Made by a program: the position numbers and the translations under genes. A stretch of 64,000 nt of DNA from Candidatus Brachythrix odensensis (lineage in GTDB: Bacteria; Chloroflexota; Anaerolineae; J036; Brachytrichaceae), in contig JADKDT010000003.1 in the NCBI GenBank assembly GCA_016714465.1, forward strand, positions 372,001-436,000. Direction: 5' to 3'. Below are positions 26,481 through 36,020 of the stretch, one piece after another. Position 1 is the stretch's first letter. Every line of letters starts with the position of its first letter. The notes beneath the pieces were generated by a model. That model was not told the DNA's origin and did not search any database. It was given only the letters and a program-made list of their open reading frames with translations.

Positions 26481-27371
26481 GTGATGCCCTCGGCATCCAA
26501 CGACGGCGCCTTCAGCCAGTCCATGTTTGACGCCCTCAAGGCCGTGCAGGCCTCGATGGGCGGAGAGGCCGGGATGAAGCTGGCCGTGTCCGAGGGCATG
26601 GTCCAGGTGCCCAACGCCGCGGCTGCCATCCGCGATTATGCTCAGCAGGGCTACGACCTCGTCATCGCCCACGGCACGCAGTATGGCAATTCGCTGCAGG
26701 AAATCGCCAAGGACTTCCCAAATATCGCCTTCGCCTGGGGGACGGCCACCGATACGTTCGCGGACAAGGGCATCAAGAACGTGTTTGCCTACAACCCGCG
26801 CGCGCAGGAAGGCGGGTATGCCCTCGGCGTGCTGGCGGCCAAGCTGAGCAAGAGCGGCATCATCGGCGTATGCGGACCGGTGGAAGCCGGCGATGCCAAG
26901 ACCTATGTGGACGGCTTCAAGAAGGGCGTGACCGACACGAAGAAGGACGCCAAGGTCAATGTCGTCTACACCGGCTCGTTCAGCGATGTGTCGCTGATGG
27001 CGGCCGCGGCCGAGACCCACTCCAAGGCGGGCGCCGATGTCCTGACCGGGTCGTCCCAGGCCGTGGTCGGCGCGATCGGGGTGGCCAAGGACAAGAAGGC
27101 GATCTGGCTCGGCACGCAAGCCCTGCAGACCGCCCTGGCCCCCGACACGGTCGGCGCAAGCCAGGTCTACGACTTCAGCGGCGTCGTCAAGGAAATGCTG
27201 GCCCTGTCCGCCAAGGGAACCAAGGGCGGCACGGCCTTTGAACTGTCGCTGAAGACTGGCGGTCTGAAGATTGTCTACAACGACAAGCTCAGCATCCCCG
27301 CCGACGCCAAGGCGGCCGTTGACGCGGCCATGAAGGGCATCATCGACGGCACGATCAAGCCCCTCCCCTAA
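26481..27371 (+). CDS. BMP-family nucleoside-binding protein, N-terminus unclear
   Basis: Periplasmic/extracytoplasmic binding protein of the Bmp/Med family: NDGAFSQSMFDALKAV, VIAHGTQYGNSLQEIA, FAYNPRAQEGGYALGVLAAK, and a late YNDKLSIPADAK. It should capture the importer's substrate. The start is a problem: GTG 26481 lies inside the first beta strand (KVALVMPS), and the same frame is open back to the permease stop at 26378 but holds no start codon and no signal peptide or lipobox. A short deletion or frameshift at the 5' end is likely. The other frame contains LRALAC, a possible lipobox remnant near 26395-26415. Confidence 0.75.
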   Translation: MMPSASNDGAFSQSMFDALKAVQASMGGEAGMKLAVSEGMVQVPNAAAAIRDYAQQGYDLVIAHGTQYGNSLQEIAKDFPNIAFAWGTATDTFADKGIKNVFAYNPRAQEGGYALGVLAAKLSKSGIIGVCGPVEAGDAKTYVDGFKKGVTDTKKDAKVNVVYTGSFSDVSLMAAAAETHSKAGADVLTGSSQAVVGAIGVAKDKKAIWLGTQALQTALAPDTVGASQVYDFSGVVKEMLALSAKGTKGGTAFELSLKTGGLKIVYNDKLSIPADAKAAVDAAMKGIIDGTIKPLP

Positions 27372-27381
27372 CCTAACCACA

Positions 27382-27420
27382 GAAACACCATCCCCCTGCG
27401 GAGCAGGGGGATGGTGTTTC
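27382..27420. repeat. Perfect palindrome, GNA-tip family (copy 5)
   Basis: 18-bp perfect arms 27382-27399 and 27403-27420 around GGA (tip GCGGAGC). Located between the binding-protein gene and the ATPase gene, 11 bp before the latter's start. An ATG inside the right arm (27411) is in frame with the ATPase but is not thought to be used. Confidence 0.85.
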
Positions 27421-27431
27421 CGAAAACCCCC

Positions 27432-28979
27432 ATGGCGCAATTACCAACCGGCCGCGACCGCATCGAGGAACTCCGCATGGTGGGCATCACCAAGCGCTTT
27501 CCCGGTGTGCTGGCCAACGACCGGGTGGATTTCGACGTGCGGGCCGGCGAGATTCACGCCTTGCTGGGCGAGAACGGGGCCGGCAAGAGCACGCTGATGC
27601 GCCAGTTGTGCGGGCTGTACAAGCCCGATGCGGACGAGATCCATCTAAACGGCGCGTTGCGCCACTTCAACTCGCCCGCCGATAGCATCCATGCCGGCAT
27701 CGGCATGATTCACCAGCACTTCATGCTGGTGCCCGCGCTGACGGTGGCCGAAAACGTCGCGCTCGGGCTGTCCTCGTCGCGCGGGCCGCTGCTCGATCTC
27801 GACCGGGTGTCGAAACGCATCGACGAGCTGGGCAAGCGCTACAGCCTGAAGGTCCAGCCCGACGCCCAAGTGTGGCAGCTCTCCGTTGGCGAACAGCAGC
27901 GGGTGGAGATCCTCAAGGCCCTGTATCGCGGCGCCGCCTTGCTCGCCCTTGACGAGCCGACAGCGGTGCTGACGCCCCAGGAAGTGGGCGAGCTCTTTAA
28001 GGTGTTGCGCCAGATGGCCGCCGACGGGCACGCCCTGATTTTCATCTCGCACAAGCTGCACGAGATCATCGATGTCAGCCAGCGCGTGACGGTCATGCGC
28101 GACGGGCGGGTGGTCTCGACCCATCCGACCGCGGGCTCGACCCGCGCGCAGCTCGCCAGCGAGATGGTCGGCCGCCCGGTGATCCTGGAATACGAGAAGA
28201 AGCCGTATGCGCCCCCTGTGGTGGGCGAGGCCCCGCGCCTGGAGGTCGACGATCTGTGGGTGCGCGGCGACCGCGGCCGCGACGCGTTGCGCGGCGTGTC
28301 GCTTGAAGTGCATGCGGGCGAGATTCTGGGCATCGCCGGGGTGTCGGGCAACGGCCAGCGCGAATTGGCCGAGGCCCTCACCGGTTTGCGGCCGGTGGCG
28401 AAAGGGCATGTGCGGGTGAATGGCCGGGATCTGACCCATGCCTCGCCGCTTCAGCGCATCGCGGCCGGCCAGTCGGCGATCCCCGAGGAGCGGATGAAAG
28501 ACGGGGTGGTCAAGGATTTCAGCGTCGCCGAGAACCTGATCCTGCAGGACCATGGGCATGCGCCTTTCTCGCGCGGCGGCTTCATGGACCCCACCGCGAT
28601 CACCCGCGAAAGCGCCGCGCTGGTCAAGGGCTTCAACGTCAAGACGCCCACCCTCGACACCCCGACCAAAAACCTGTCGGGCGGGAATATTCAGAAGTTG
28701 ATCCTGGCCCGCGAATTGTCGCGCAAGCCGGCGGTGCTGATCTGCGCCCAGCCCAGCCGCGGGGTCGACATCGGCGCGACCGAGTACATCCATCAGCGCC
28801 TGCTCGAGCAGCGCGAGCGGGGGATGGCGACCCTGCTGATTTCCGAGGACCTCGATGAGCTATTGGCCTTGTCGGATCGGATTGGGGTGATGTACGAGGG
28901 CCGCCTGATGGCGGTCATGGATCGGGCCGAGGCAACCCTGGCCCGGCTGGGGTTGCTCATGGCGGGCGTCTCTTCCTGA
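27432..28979 (+). CDS. BMP-type importer ATPase with two ABC domains
   Basis: About 515 residues; two fused nucleotide-binding domains, as in NupO/YufO and sugar importers. Domain 1: Walker A GENGAGKST, Q-loop (MIHQHFMLVP), signature LSVGEQQRVEILKAL, Walker B LLALDEPTAVL, His in FISHK. Domain 2: degenerate Walker A (GVSGNGQREL), signature LSGGNIQKLILARELS and a Walker B with Gln for Glu/Asp (LICAQPSRGVD). Only domain 1 is likely to hydrolyse ATP fully. ATG 27432 (MAQLPTG) is chosen because ATG 27411 is inside a palindrome. The TGA stop is part of the edge of the next palindrome. Confidence 0.9.
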   Translation: MAQLPTGRDRIEELRMVGITKRFPGVLANDRVDFDVRAGEIHALLGENGAGKSTLMRQLCGLYKPDADEIHLNGALRHFNSPADSIHAGIGMIHQHFMLVPALTVAENVALGLSSSRGPLLDLDRVSKRIDELGKRYSLKVQPDAQVWQLSVGEQQRVEILKALYRGAALLALDEPTAVLTPQEVGELFKVLRQMAADGHALIFISHKLHEIIDVSQRVTVMRDGRVVSTHPTAGSTRAQLASEMVGRPVILEYEKKPYAPPVVGEAPRLEVDDLWVRGDRGRDALRGVSLEVHAGEILGIAGVSGNGQRELAEALTGLRPVAKGHVRVNGRDLTHASPLQRIAAGQSAIPEERMKDGVVKDFSVAENLILQDHGHAPFSRGGFMDPTAITRESAALVKGFNVKTPTLDTPTKNLSGGNIQKLILARELSRKPAVLICAQPSRGVDIGATEYIHQRLLEQRERGMATLLISEDLDELLALSDRIGVMYEGRLMAVMDRAEATLARLGLLMAGVSS

Positions 28980-29041
28980 ACCCCGGAGGTAGGCGCCGCA
29001 GATATTCGCCCGCATCGAGCTGTTGGCGCCGACCTCCGGGG
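28975..29041. repeat. GGAGGT-GGCGCC palindrome (family B, copy 1)
   Basis: Arms 28981-28997 and 29025-29041 match at 16 of 17 positions (CCCCGGAGGTAGGCGCC); the outer edge CCTGAA extends partly on both sides. A 27-nt loop. The same consensus recurs at 34796-34868. The ATPase stop TGA (28977-28979) lies in the edge. Confidence 0.75.
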
Positions 29042-29074
29042 TGCAGGAACACGCGGCCCTGGCGCGCAGAATGC

Positions 29075-29164
29075 CGTTCACGTTCACGTTTACGTTTACG
29101 TTGACGTCGACGTAAACGGGCACGTAAACGTAAACGTGAACGGCAACGCAACCGTCGACGAATA
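29075..29164. repeat. CGNNNN hexamer array (copy 1, 15 units)
   Basis: Fifteen consecutive 6-bp units all begin with CG: CGTTCA twice, CGTTTA twice, CGTTGA, CGTCGA, CGTAAA, CGGGCA, CGTAAA twice, CGTGAA, CGGCAA, CGCAAC, CGTCGA, CGAATA. The first units are reverse complements of the later ones around the centre CGTCGA, so the whole array is palindromic. It starts 33 bp after the family B palindrome. Confidence 0.8.
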
Positions 29165-29276
29165 CGCGCGCCACGCCACGTTCAACGTCGTTTCGCTTCG
29201 CTCAACCCCCGGCTACCGGCTGGCACCCCTGCCGGGGTGCTGGACTCATGGCGGATGGGGTGGCCGACCCAACACT

Positions 29277-29690
29277 CGTCATCCCCGCGAAAGCGCAATG
29301 GAATCAGGTTAGCGACAAGTGCGAGATCGAAGGGTCTCTACCACGGTAGGTCAGAGCCGGCGCGAACATGTTCTGAGCAGCGCGGCACACACTACCGCCC
29401 TTGTCATCCTGAGCGCGGCACACCGAGCTGATGCATCAAGATGCATAACGGCCGCGCGAAGGACCCCTGTGACGTTGCGCGAAAGCACAGGAAATCGGTG
29501 ACAACACGCGTATGCCGATCCACGTGTGCGCAGGGTGACGTCACAGGGGTCCTTCACTCGCCCACTTTCTTTCGCGCATGCCGAAGCCCTGAGGGGCTCG
29601 TTCAGGATGACAAGAATGGAGGCTCGTTGATGCGGCGTCTTGCGCATGCGCGCCTTAACCTAATGCCATTGCGCTTTTGCGGGGATGACG
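29277..29690. repeat. Nested inverted-repeat element (MITE-like)
   Basis: Outer arms 29277-29311 and 29656-29690 (35 bp, 3 mismatches, starting CGTCATCCCCGCGAAAGC). Inside is a second pair around CTTGTCATCCTGAGC (about 29400) and GTTCAGGATGACAAG (about 29611-29625), and inside that a third pair, AAGGACCCCTGTGACGT and its inverse (about 29458-29555). No open reading frame of known kind is present. From 29165 to 29277 I see only a small hairpin GCACCCC-TGCC-GGGGTGC at about 29223-29240. Confidence 0.7.
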
Positions 29691-29736
29691 GCGGCAGTAG
29701 GCAGCTTGGCGGAAGCGAGCCCCTACCCAACGTGGG

Positions 29737-32501
29737 CTATGCGGTTTTCGCCCGTTCGTGATTCAACGCCAGCAACCGGGCCAGGATCTCCTGATCGGCG
29801 AGATCCGCTGGCCAGCCATAGGCGGCGAAGACGGCCGCGTCGAGCTTCTTGTGGGCCAGGTCGAGCCAGGTGGGGCGCTGGTTGTAGAGGTTGGTCAGCG
29901 TGCGCGCCTCGGCCCGCGACTTCTTCTTCGCCCCAAGCTCGGCCGCCGCGGCGCCGTCGGCCTGCAACCAGCGATCGCGCTTCTCGACCAGCTCCCTGGC
30001 GGCCTGGGCGATGGCCTGCACCCGTGGATCGTCGGGTTGGCTCGCGACCCAGGGCCAGGGGAAGGGAAGGTTTCAAAGCACGATGTTGGCGTATGCGAAA
30101 ACCGGTTCGGCTTCGCCGAACCTGCGTGCCAGTGCGTCAGCGCCCAGAGCTCGTGCGGCTGAGTGCAAAAGCCGAAGAAGTAGTCGTCTTGCCGTGCGAA
30201 TACGAAGGTGCCTTGGTTGGCGAGCATCGAAACATGCATCCAATCAAATAGGCGATGTTTGCCACTCCCGGAGTAGCGATTACTCGCGTGAGATCAGCAA
30301 CCGCAACAAGCCTCGGTCGTGGCCTTGCGTATTGCCACCAGTTACTTGCGTAATCGGCGCGGCGATTCTGGTGCGAACCGAAAGACGCGCGACTTGACAT
30401 ACTCAAACGGTCTCCTGTCGTAGACAGAAGCCGGATTCAATGCTCAACATTCCGAAATCTATCGTATATTTACCCCGCCAACCCTGGCCGATATCAACGG
30501 CGCTCATAACGGACTTGACCACATCACTGTTTGGGCGGCCGTTCATTTGCCACTTGCAATCAGCATTTTGTTCGCGGTGGCGCCGTCAATGTCAAAAGGT
30601 GCCTTTGCTGAGGACCCATGAAACAAATTCCCAGATTCTCCGCAAGGTTTTGGCGGATACCATGTCTACGCCCGGATTAAGGTCAGCGAAAATCTCAACC
30701 ACGGGCTTGTCGTTCAATGTTCGGGTTTTTGCGACAGTCCGAGAAAACCCCACGATTGACACGTGTACCGAAGCCCCGTCCAGTGTCCACTCCTTGTCGC
30801 TCCAAGCGTAGAAAATGTCGCCTGTTTGCTTAATTCGTTCAAGCACGGTTCGACTCGCGCCTCCGCGAATGCCCTGTGTTGCAATCAGCCCTGCACGTTC
30901 AGTTTTGCTGTTCTCGAGCTGTGCTCTTGCTCGTTCAAACCAGTAACAGACGAAATCCGCAAACGCTGGCACACGCTCTTCTAGACGCGACAAAGGCCGG
31001 TCAACATAGTCGTCCCAAGTTTCTTTCGTATCTTGTTGCCACCCAAAAACGGGGGATTCCCCACGATCACATCCACCGCCGGCCACGCGGGCTCGCTCCC
31101 ATCCGGGGCGAGGATGGAGTCCATGTTGCGCAGGTTGTCCAGCTTGCGCAGGATCGGCTCGGGCGGGAAACCATAGCCATTCTCATTCCGCCATTGCAGA
31201 TAGCCGATCCAGACCGTGGCCTGGGCCAGCTCGTGGGCATACGGGTTGATCTCGATCCCATACACGTTCTGAGGCGAGACGCGCGGCTCGGCCGGGCGCG
31301 CCCAGCCTTGCTGGTCGCATTCCGCTAGCACGGTCTTCTCCAGGTCGAGCAGGGCCCGCATGGAAACATACAGAAAGTTACCGCTCCCGCAGGCCGGGTC
31401 GAGCACCGTGGTCCCGGCCAGTTGCTCATGGAAGGCCCGCACGGCCGGCTCGTCCTGGGCCTTGGCCGCCTCCCAGCCCTCGCGCAGCGGCGCCATCAAC
31501 ACCGGCTCGACGATCAGATTGATGTCACTGCGATCGGTGTAGTGCGCGCCGAGCTGGGCGCGTTTGGCCGGGTCGAGGCTGCGCTCGAACAGCGTGCCAA
31601 AGATCGACGGGTCGATCGACGACCAGTCCATCCCGCTCAGCGCGATCAGGGTCCGCATCGCCTCGCCGTCGAGCTGCAACACGTTCTCGTCGTCAAACAA
31701 CCCGCCGTTGAAGTGCACGATCCGCTCGTTGCCGTAGTAGCCGCCGTCGCGCATATCCCGAAACAGGTTGCGCAGTTTGGCTTGCAGCACCGGGGCCTGG
31801 AAGAGCGAACTCTCGATGACGTTGCGGAATAGGTTGCGCGGGAGCAGCCCGATGTCCTCGGCGAAGAGGCAGAACAGGACACGAATGAGGAAGTGGGCGG
31901 TGGCATGTGGCTCTTCGCCATAGCCGGCCAGGGTCTGGGCGATCTCGCCCAGTTTGACGGCGGCGTCGCGGGTAACGGCGTCGATGGTCTCCGCCGGGCG
32001 GAAGGACTCGGGGTCGGCGAACATCGCCCGCAGCATCGCCACCAGGGTCGCGTGCGGGCGCGTCCAACGGGCCTCCGCCAGCGGGGTCAGCCAGCGGTCC
32101 TGCTCGATCTCGGCCAGGCCGATCTCATAGACCCGTTTGACGGCATTCGTGAAGTTGGTGTGGATGACGATGCGCTCGATGTCGCTTGCGATCAGGAGCG
32201 GCGGATTGAGCAGGCTTTCGCGGTATTGCTGGAGCTGCTGGTAGGCCTTGGTCAGGTCGGCGTGTTTGCCCTTGTATTCCCAGGCGAAGCAGTTCCGCCG
32301 CCACACATCGGCGAAACCCTGTCCGCCGTCCTGTTTGCCCGCGCCCTTTTCGAAGGCGTAGGCCTCGCCGGTGGGGTCCTGGTTGGGCGTCTCCTGCCCC
32401 AGCAGGCGGCACAGGTCGAGGAAGTGCTCCTGATACGCGCCGCGCTCATTGCGGCGGTTCAGGCGCCATTTGGCCGCGAATTGGACCGGGGTGAGGGACA
32501 T
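29737..32501 (-). pseudogene. MmeI-type (type IIL) restriction-modification enzyme, multiply frameshifted
   Basis: The first half (32501 to about 31014) is intact: an N-terminal endonuclease-like core (GFADVWRRN ... AWEYKG, a D-x9-E-x-K pattern), a helical spacer, methyltransferase motif I (LDPACGSGNFLYVS) and motif IV (VIVGNPPFLGG). The second half is in pieces: DYVDRPLSRLEERVPAF and CYWFERARAQLENSK with LIATQGIRGGASR, then KAPFDIDGATANKML, NGRPNSDVV, PFEYVKSRV, WWQYARPRPR, RQDDYFFGFC and finally LTNLYNQRPTWLDLAHKKLD to TGA near 29737. At least six frame changes occur between about 31014 and 30070. The first looks like one G missing from a G run. The 3' part is also visibly less GC-rich. No cognate partner gene is nearby. 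Confidence 0.75.
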
Positions 32502-32552
32502 GCCGCAAGTTTAGTCGTGAGGCGGGGTTTGCGCCAATGAGGGGCGCCGCTA

Positions 32553-32600
32553 CGTTTACGTCGACGTAAACGCAAACGTAAACGTAAACGGGAACGTATA
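32553..32600. repeat. CGNNNN hexamer array (copy 2, 8 units)
   Basis: Eight units: CGTTTA, CGTCGA, CGTAAA, CGCAAA, CGTAAA, CGTAAA, CGGGAA, CGTATA. The core order from CGTTNA-CGTCGA-CGTAAA onward is the same as in copy 1. It lies just upstream of the MmeI-type gene start. Confidence 0.75.
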
Positions 32601-32616
32601 TGCGCACACGCCCATA

Positions 32617-32650
32617 TCGGTAGAGCCGCAAGATCTTGCGGCTCTACCGA
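32617..32650. repeat. 34-bp perfect palindrome without loop
   Basis: The 17-bp half TCGGTAGAGCCGCAAGA is followed directly by its exact complement. A second inverted repeat (CTCACCCGCGCGC, arms 32703-32715 and 32735-32747) follows, ending 2 bp before the ACR3 stop codon. No gene is seen in 32502-32749. Confidence 0.85.
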
Positions 32651-32749
32651 GTACGCCGGGAGAGGGGTTGGAATGAGGGGCGTGAGCGTGACGCAATTGC
32701 CCCTCACCCGCGCGCGGAGCGCCATAGGCGCAAAGCGCGCGGGTGAGCG

Positions 32750-33866
<1,117 letters not shown>

Positions 33867-33882
33867 GATTGCTTTAGGAATA

Positions 33883-33927
33883 TCAGCAAGCGGCATCCCC
33901 GGCTCCGCCGGGGATGCCGCTTGCTGA
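33883..33927. repeat. Perfect palindrome, GNA-tip family (copy 6), overlapping arsC 3' end
   Basis: 21-bp perfect arms 33883-33903 and 33907-33927 around TCC; on the minus strand the tip is GCGGAGC. The element lies wholly within the end of the arsenate reductase reading frame, codes for its last 14 residues and supplies its TGA stop. Confidence 0.85.
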
Positions 33928-34341
33928 AGGGATGGCGTTGAGATACGCCGGGATCAGGGCCGCGATCTCATCGCGCACCCGCCGAAAGACATCCATGACC
34001 TGTTCGTCCGTCCCCTGCGCTTTGGCGGGATCGTCGAAACCAATGTGGACGCGCTTGCCGGCCCCGAGCCAGACCGGGCAATCCTCGGCAGCCGAATCGC
34101 AGACGGTGATCACGCGGTCGAAGGCAACCTCCCGGAATTCGTCGGCGTGCTTTGAGCGACCGGTATGGGCGATCCCGATCTCGGCCAGGGCCCGGATCGC
34201 CAGGGGGTGGGTGTAGCCGGCCGGTTTTGTGCCAGCGCTGACGGCCTCCCAGGTCTCGCCCAGGCGGGCGTTGACGATCGCCTCGGCCATCTGCGAGCGG
34301 CACGAGTTGCCGGTGCACAGGATCAAGACTTTGTGTTTCAT
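33883..34341 (-). CDS. arsC: ArsC, thioredoxin-type arsenate reductase (LMW-PTP fold)
   Basis: 152 residues. The P-loop LCTGNSCRSQMAEA (C-x5-R) near residues 8-22 binds arsenate; ITVCDSAAEDCPVW near residue 79 carries the second and third redox cysteines of the thioredoxin-linked class. The protein reduces arsenate to arsenite for export by ACR3, encoded 17 bp downstream. The start overlaps the ArsR stop by 4 bp. The C-terminal tail (SASGIPGGAGDAAC) is encoded entirely by a palindromic repeat, so the ancestral protein probably ended near LIPAYLNAIP. Confidence 0.92.
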   Translation of the reverse strand: MKHKVLILCTGNSCRSQMAEAIVNARLGETWEAVSAGTKPAGYTHPLAIRALAEIGIAHTGRSKHADEFREVAFDRVITVCDSAAEDCPVWLGAGKRVHIGFDDPAKAQGTDEQVMDVFRRVRDEIAALIPAYLNAIPSASGIPGGAGDAAC

Positions 34342-34724
34342 TTTGGCGCTATCGCGATTTCGGTGACCCGCACCAGCGCGCCTTGCGGTCCGCAGGCGGG
34401 ATGGCGTGGCTGAATGCGTGCCGCGTCGAAAAACGCGCCAAAGACGGCATTCAACTCGTCAAGCGCGGGCCGGTTGATGGCGTAATAGATCCAGCGCGCG
34501 TCGACGGCATCGCGCGTGACATCGACCAGCCCAGCCTGGCGCAGCACGCTCAGGTGGTGCGAGATCAGATTGGGCGCCATTTCGAGCGCATCGCCCAGTT
34601 CGCAGTTGCACTGCACGCCTTCCATCAGCAGGTTCAGGATGCGCAGGCGGCGGGGCTCGGCCAGAACCTTCAGCCGGTCCGCCAGAGCGGCAGGATCGAG
34701 GGGTGAACTTGGTGCGCGTTTCAT
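34338..34724 (-). CDS. arsR: ArsR repressor with CxC metal site
   Basis: About 128 residues. Winged helix: DRLKVLAEPRRLRILNLL, then the C-x-C in GVQCNCELGDAL where ArsR proteins bind As(III), recognition helix APNLISHHLSVLR and wing DARWIYYAI. It should sense arsenite and control its operon (arsR-arsC-ACR3, all minus strand with 4-bp overlaps or short gaps). ATG 34724 (MKRAPSSPL) is the natural start; the frame is open further upstream through a palindrome, but that part has no homologous look. Confidence 0.9.
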   Translation of the reverse strand: MKRAPSSPLDPAALADRLKVLAEPRRLRILNLLMEGVQCNCELGDALEMAPNLISHHLSVLRQAGLVDVTRDAVDARWIYYAINRPALDELNAVFGAFFDAARIQPRHPACGPQGALVRVTEIAIAPK

Positions 34725-34795
34725 CAAGGGAAGTAATTCAACGACGGTTGAAGTATATCTGATTCTCCTGAGCCCCAGAGGTTGGCGTTGTTGTT

Positions 34796-34868
34796 CCTGG
34801 ACCTCGGAGGTGGGCGCCCAAAGCTCGCAGGCGGCGCGATTCCATGGCGCCCACCTCCGAGGTTCAGG
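34796..34868. repeat. GGAGGT-GGCGCC palindrome (family B, copy 2)
   Basis: 24-bp arms 34796-34819 and 34845-34868, two mismatches (CCTGAACCTCGGAGGTGGGC). A degenerate third half-copy lies at about 34776-34795. The consensus equals copy 1 at 28975. It lies upstream of the arsR operon. Confidence 0.75.
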
Positions 34869-34894
34869 AGCATCCGGCCCGCGCGCAAGCGACA

Positions 34895-34936
34895 CGTTTA
34901 CGTTAACGTCTACGCAGACGTTAACGGGAACGAACG
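34895..34936. repeat. CGNNNN hexamer array (copy 3, 7 units)
   Basis: Units CGTTTA, CGTTAA, CGTCTA, CGCAGA, CGTTAA, CGGGAA, CGAACG. It starts 26 bp after a family B palindrome, the same arrangement as copy 1, which supports a composite element. Confidence 0.7.
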
Positions 34937-34955
34937 TCCGCGCGATCGATGCGCC

Positions 34956-36020
34956 TTACCTCGGCAGAACCAAGTTGAACAGATACCCGGTGAAGATGAT
35001 CCCCGCCCCGACCACCCCGATGAAGGTGGCGATCAGCCGGGGCTTGAGCACCCGGCGCAGGATGATCATCTCGGGCAGGCTCAGCCCGACCACCGCCATC
35101 ATGAACGCCAGCACCGTCCCCAGCGCCGCGCCCTTGGCGACCAGGGCCTGCACAACGGGCACGACCCCGGCGGCGTTCGAGTACAAGGGTATGCCTAGAA
35201 GCACAGCGGCCGGCACCGACCACCACGCGTCGCGGCCCATGATCCCGGCCAGCGCGTCCTCGGGCACAAAACCGTGGATGCCGGCGCCCACCGCAATGCC
35301 GATCACGACATACAGCCAGACCTTGCCGACGATCTCGCGGGTGGACTGCCAGGCCGCGCGCAGGCGCTCGACCCAGCTCGGCTTCTCTTCGACGAGCCCG
35401 CCCGCGCCGGCCATGCCCTCAAACACAAAAGCCTCGACAAAGCGCTCGGGGCGGGTCCGCCCGATCAGCGCGCCGGCGAAGATGGCGATCGTTACTCCGG
35501 TGGCTGCGTACAACGCCGCGACCTGCCAGCCGAACATGCCGAAAAGCAGGACCAGGGCCACCTCATTGACCAGCGGCGCGGCGATGAGGAAGGAGAAGGT
35601 CACGCCCAGCGGGATCCCGGCCTTGACGAAGCCGATGAAGAGCGGGACGGCGCTGCATGAGCAGAACGGGGTGACGATGCCCAGCGCCGCCGCCAGCACG
35701 TTGCCCACGCCCTGGCGTTTGCCGCTCAGGAAGGCCCGGGTGCGCTCGGGGCTGAAGAAGGACTGGATGACGCTGATGACGAAGATCATCCCGCTGAGCA
35801 GGAGCAGGATCTTCGGCACGTCGTAGAGGAAGAAGGCAACCGATGCGCCCAACGGCGAGCCCTGGGCCAGGCCGAGCAGCCCGTAGGCCAACCAGTCCGC
35901 CAGCGGTTGGACAACACTGTAGGCGAAAACCCAGGCGACGGCGGCCAGCGCTACCAGCGCGAAGGCGCGGGCGGTGTGGGGGCGATCGGGCAGGACGGGC
36001 AAGGGGGCGGAACTGTTCAT
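34956..36020 (-). CDS. YraQ/ArsP-type permease (DUF318)
   Basis: 354 residues, about eight TM helices. The hallmark TPFCSCSAVPLFIGFVKAG near residue 117 with its paired cysteines and the second repeat GIPLYSNAAGVVPVV define the UPF0718/YraQ family, which includes ArsP, an exporter of trivalent organoarsenicals. It overlaps by 4 bp the start side of the mini-thioredoxin gene upstream. In this neighbourhood (two ArsR genes, ArsC, ACR3) an arsenic-related role is likely. The family is wider, so export of another thiophilic compound remains possible. Confidence 0.85.
   Translation of the reverse strand: MNSSAPLPVLPDRPHTARAFALVALAAVAWVFAYSVVQPLADWLAYGLLGLAQGSPLGASVAFFLYDVPKILLLLSGMIFVISVIQSFFSPERTRAFLSGKRQGVGNVLAAALGIVTPFCSCSAVPLFIGFVKAGIPLGVTFSFLIAAPLVNEVALVLLFGMFGWQVAALYAATGVTIAIFAGALIGRTRPERFVEAFVFEGMAGAGGLVEEKPSWVERLRAAWQSTREIVGKVWLYVVIGIAVGAGIHGFVPEDALAGIMGRDAWWSVPAAVLLGIPLYSNAAGVVPVVQALVAKGAALGTVLAFMMAVVGLSLPEMIILRRVLKPRLIATFIGVVGAGIIFTGYLFNLVLPR

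Noticed and set aside
27411..27431. ATG 27411 as start of the importer ATPase
   Set aside because: It is inside the right arm of a perfect palindrome and adds residues without homology; ATG 27432 fits better.
29165..29736. Short reading frames of 60-100 codons around the nested repeats
   Set aside because: They follow the inverted repeats on both strands, lack ribosome-binding sites and show no domain-like pattern.
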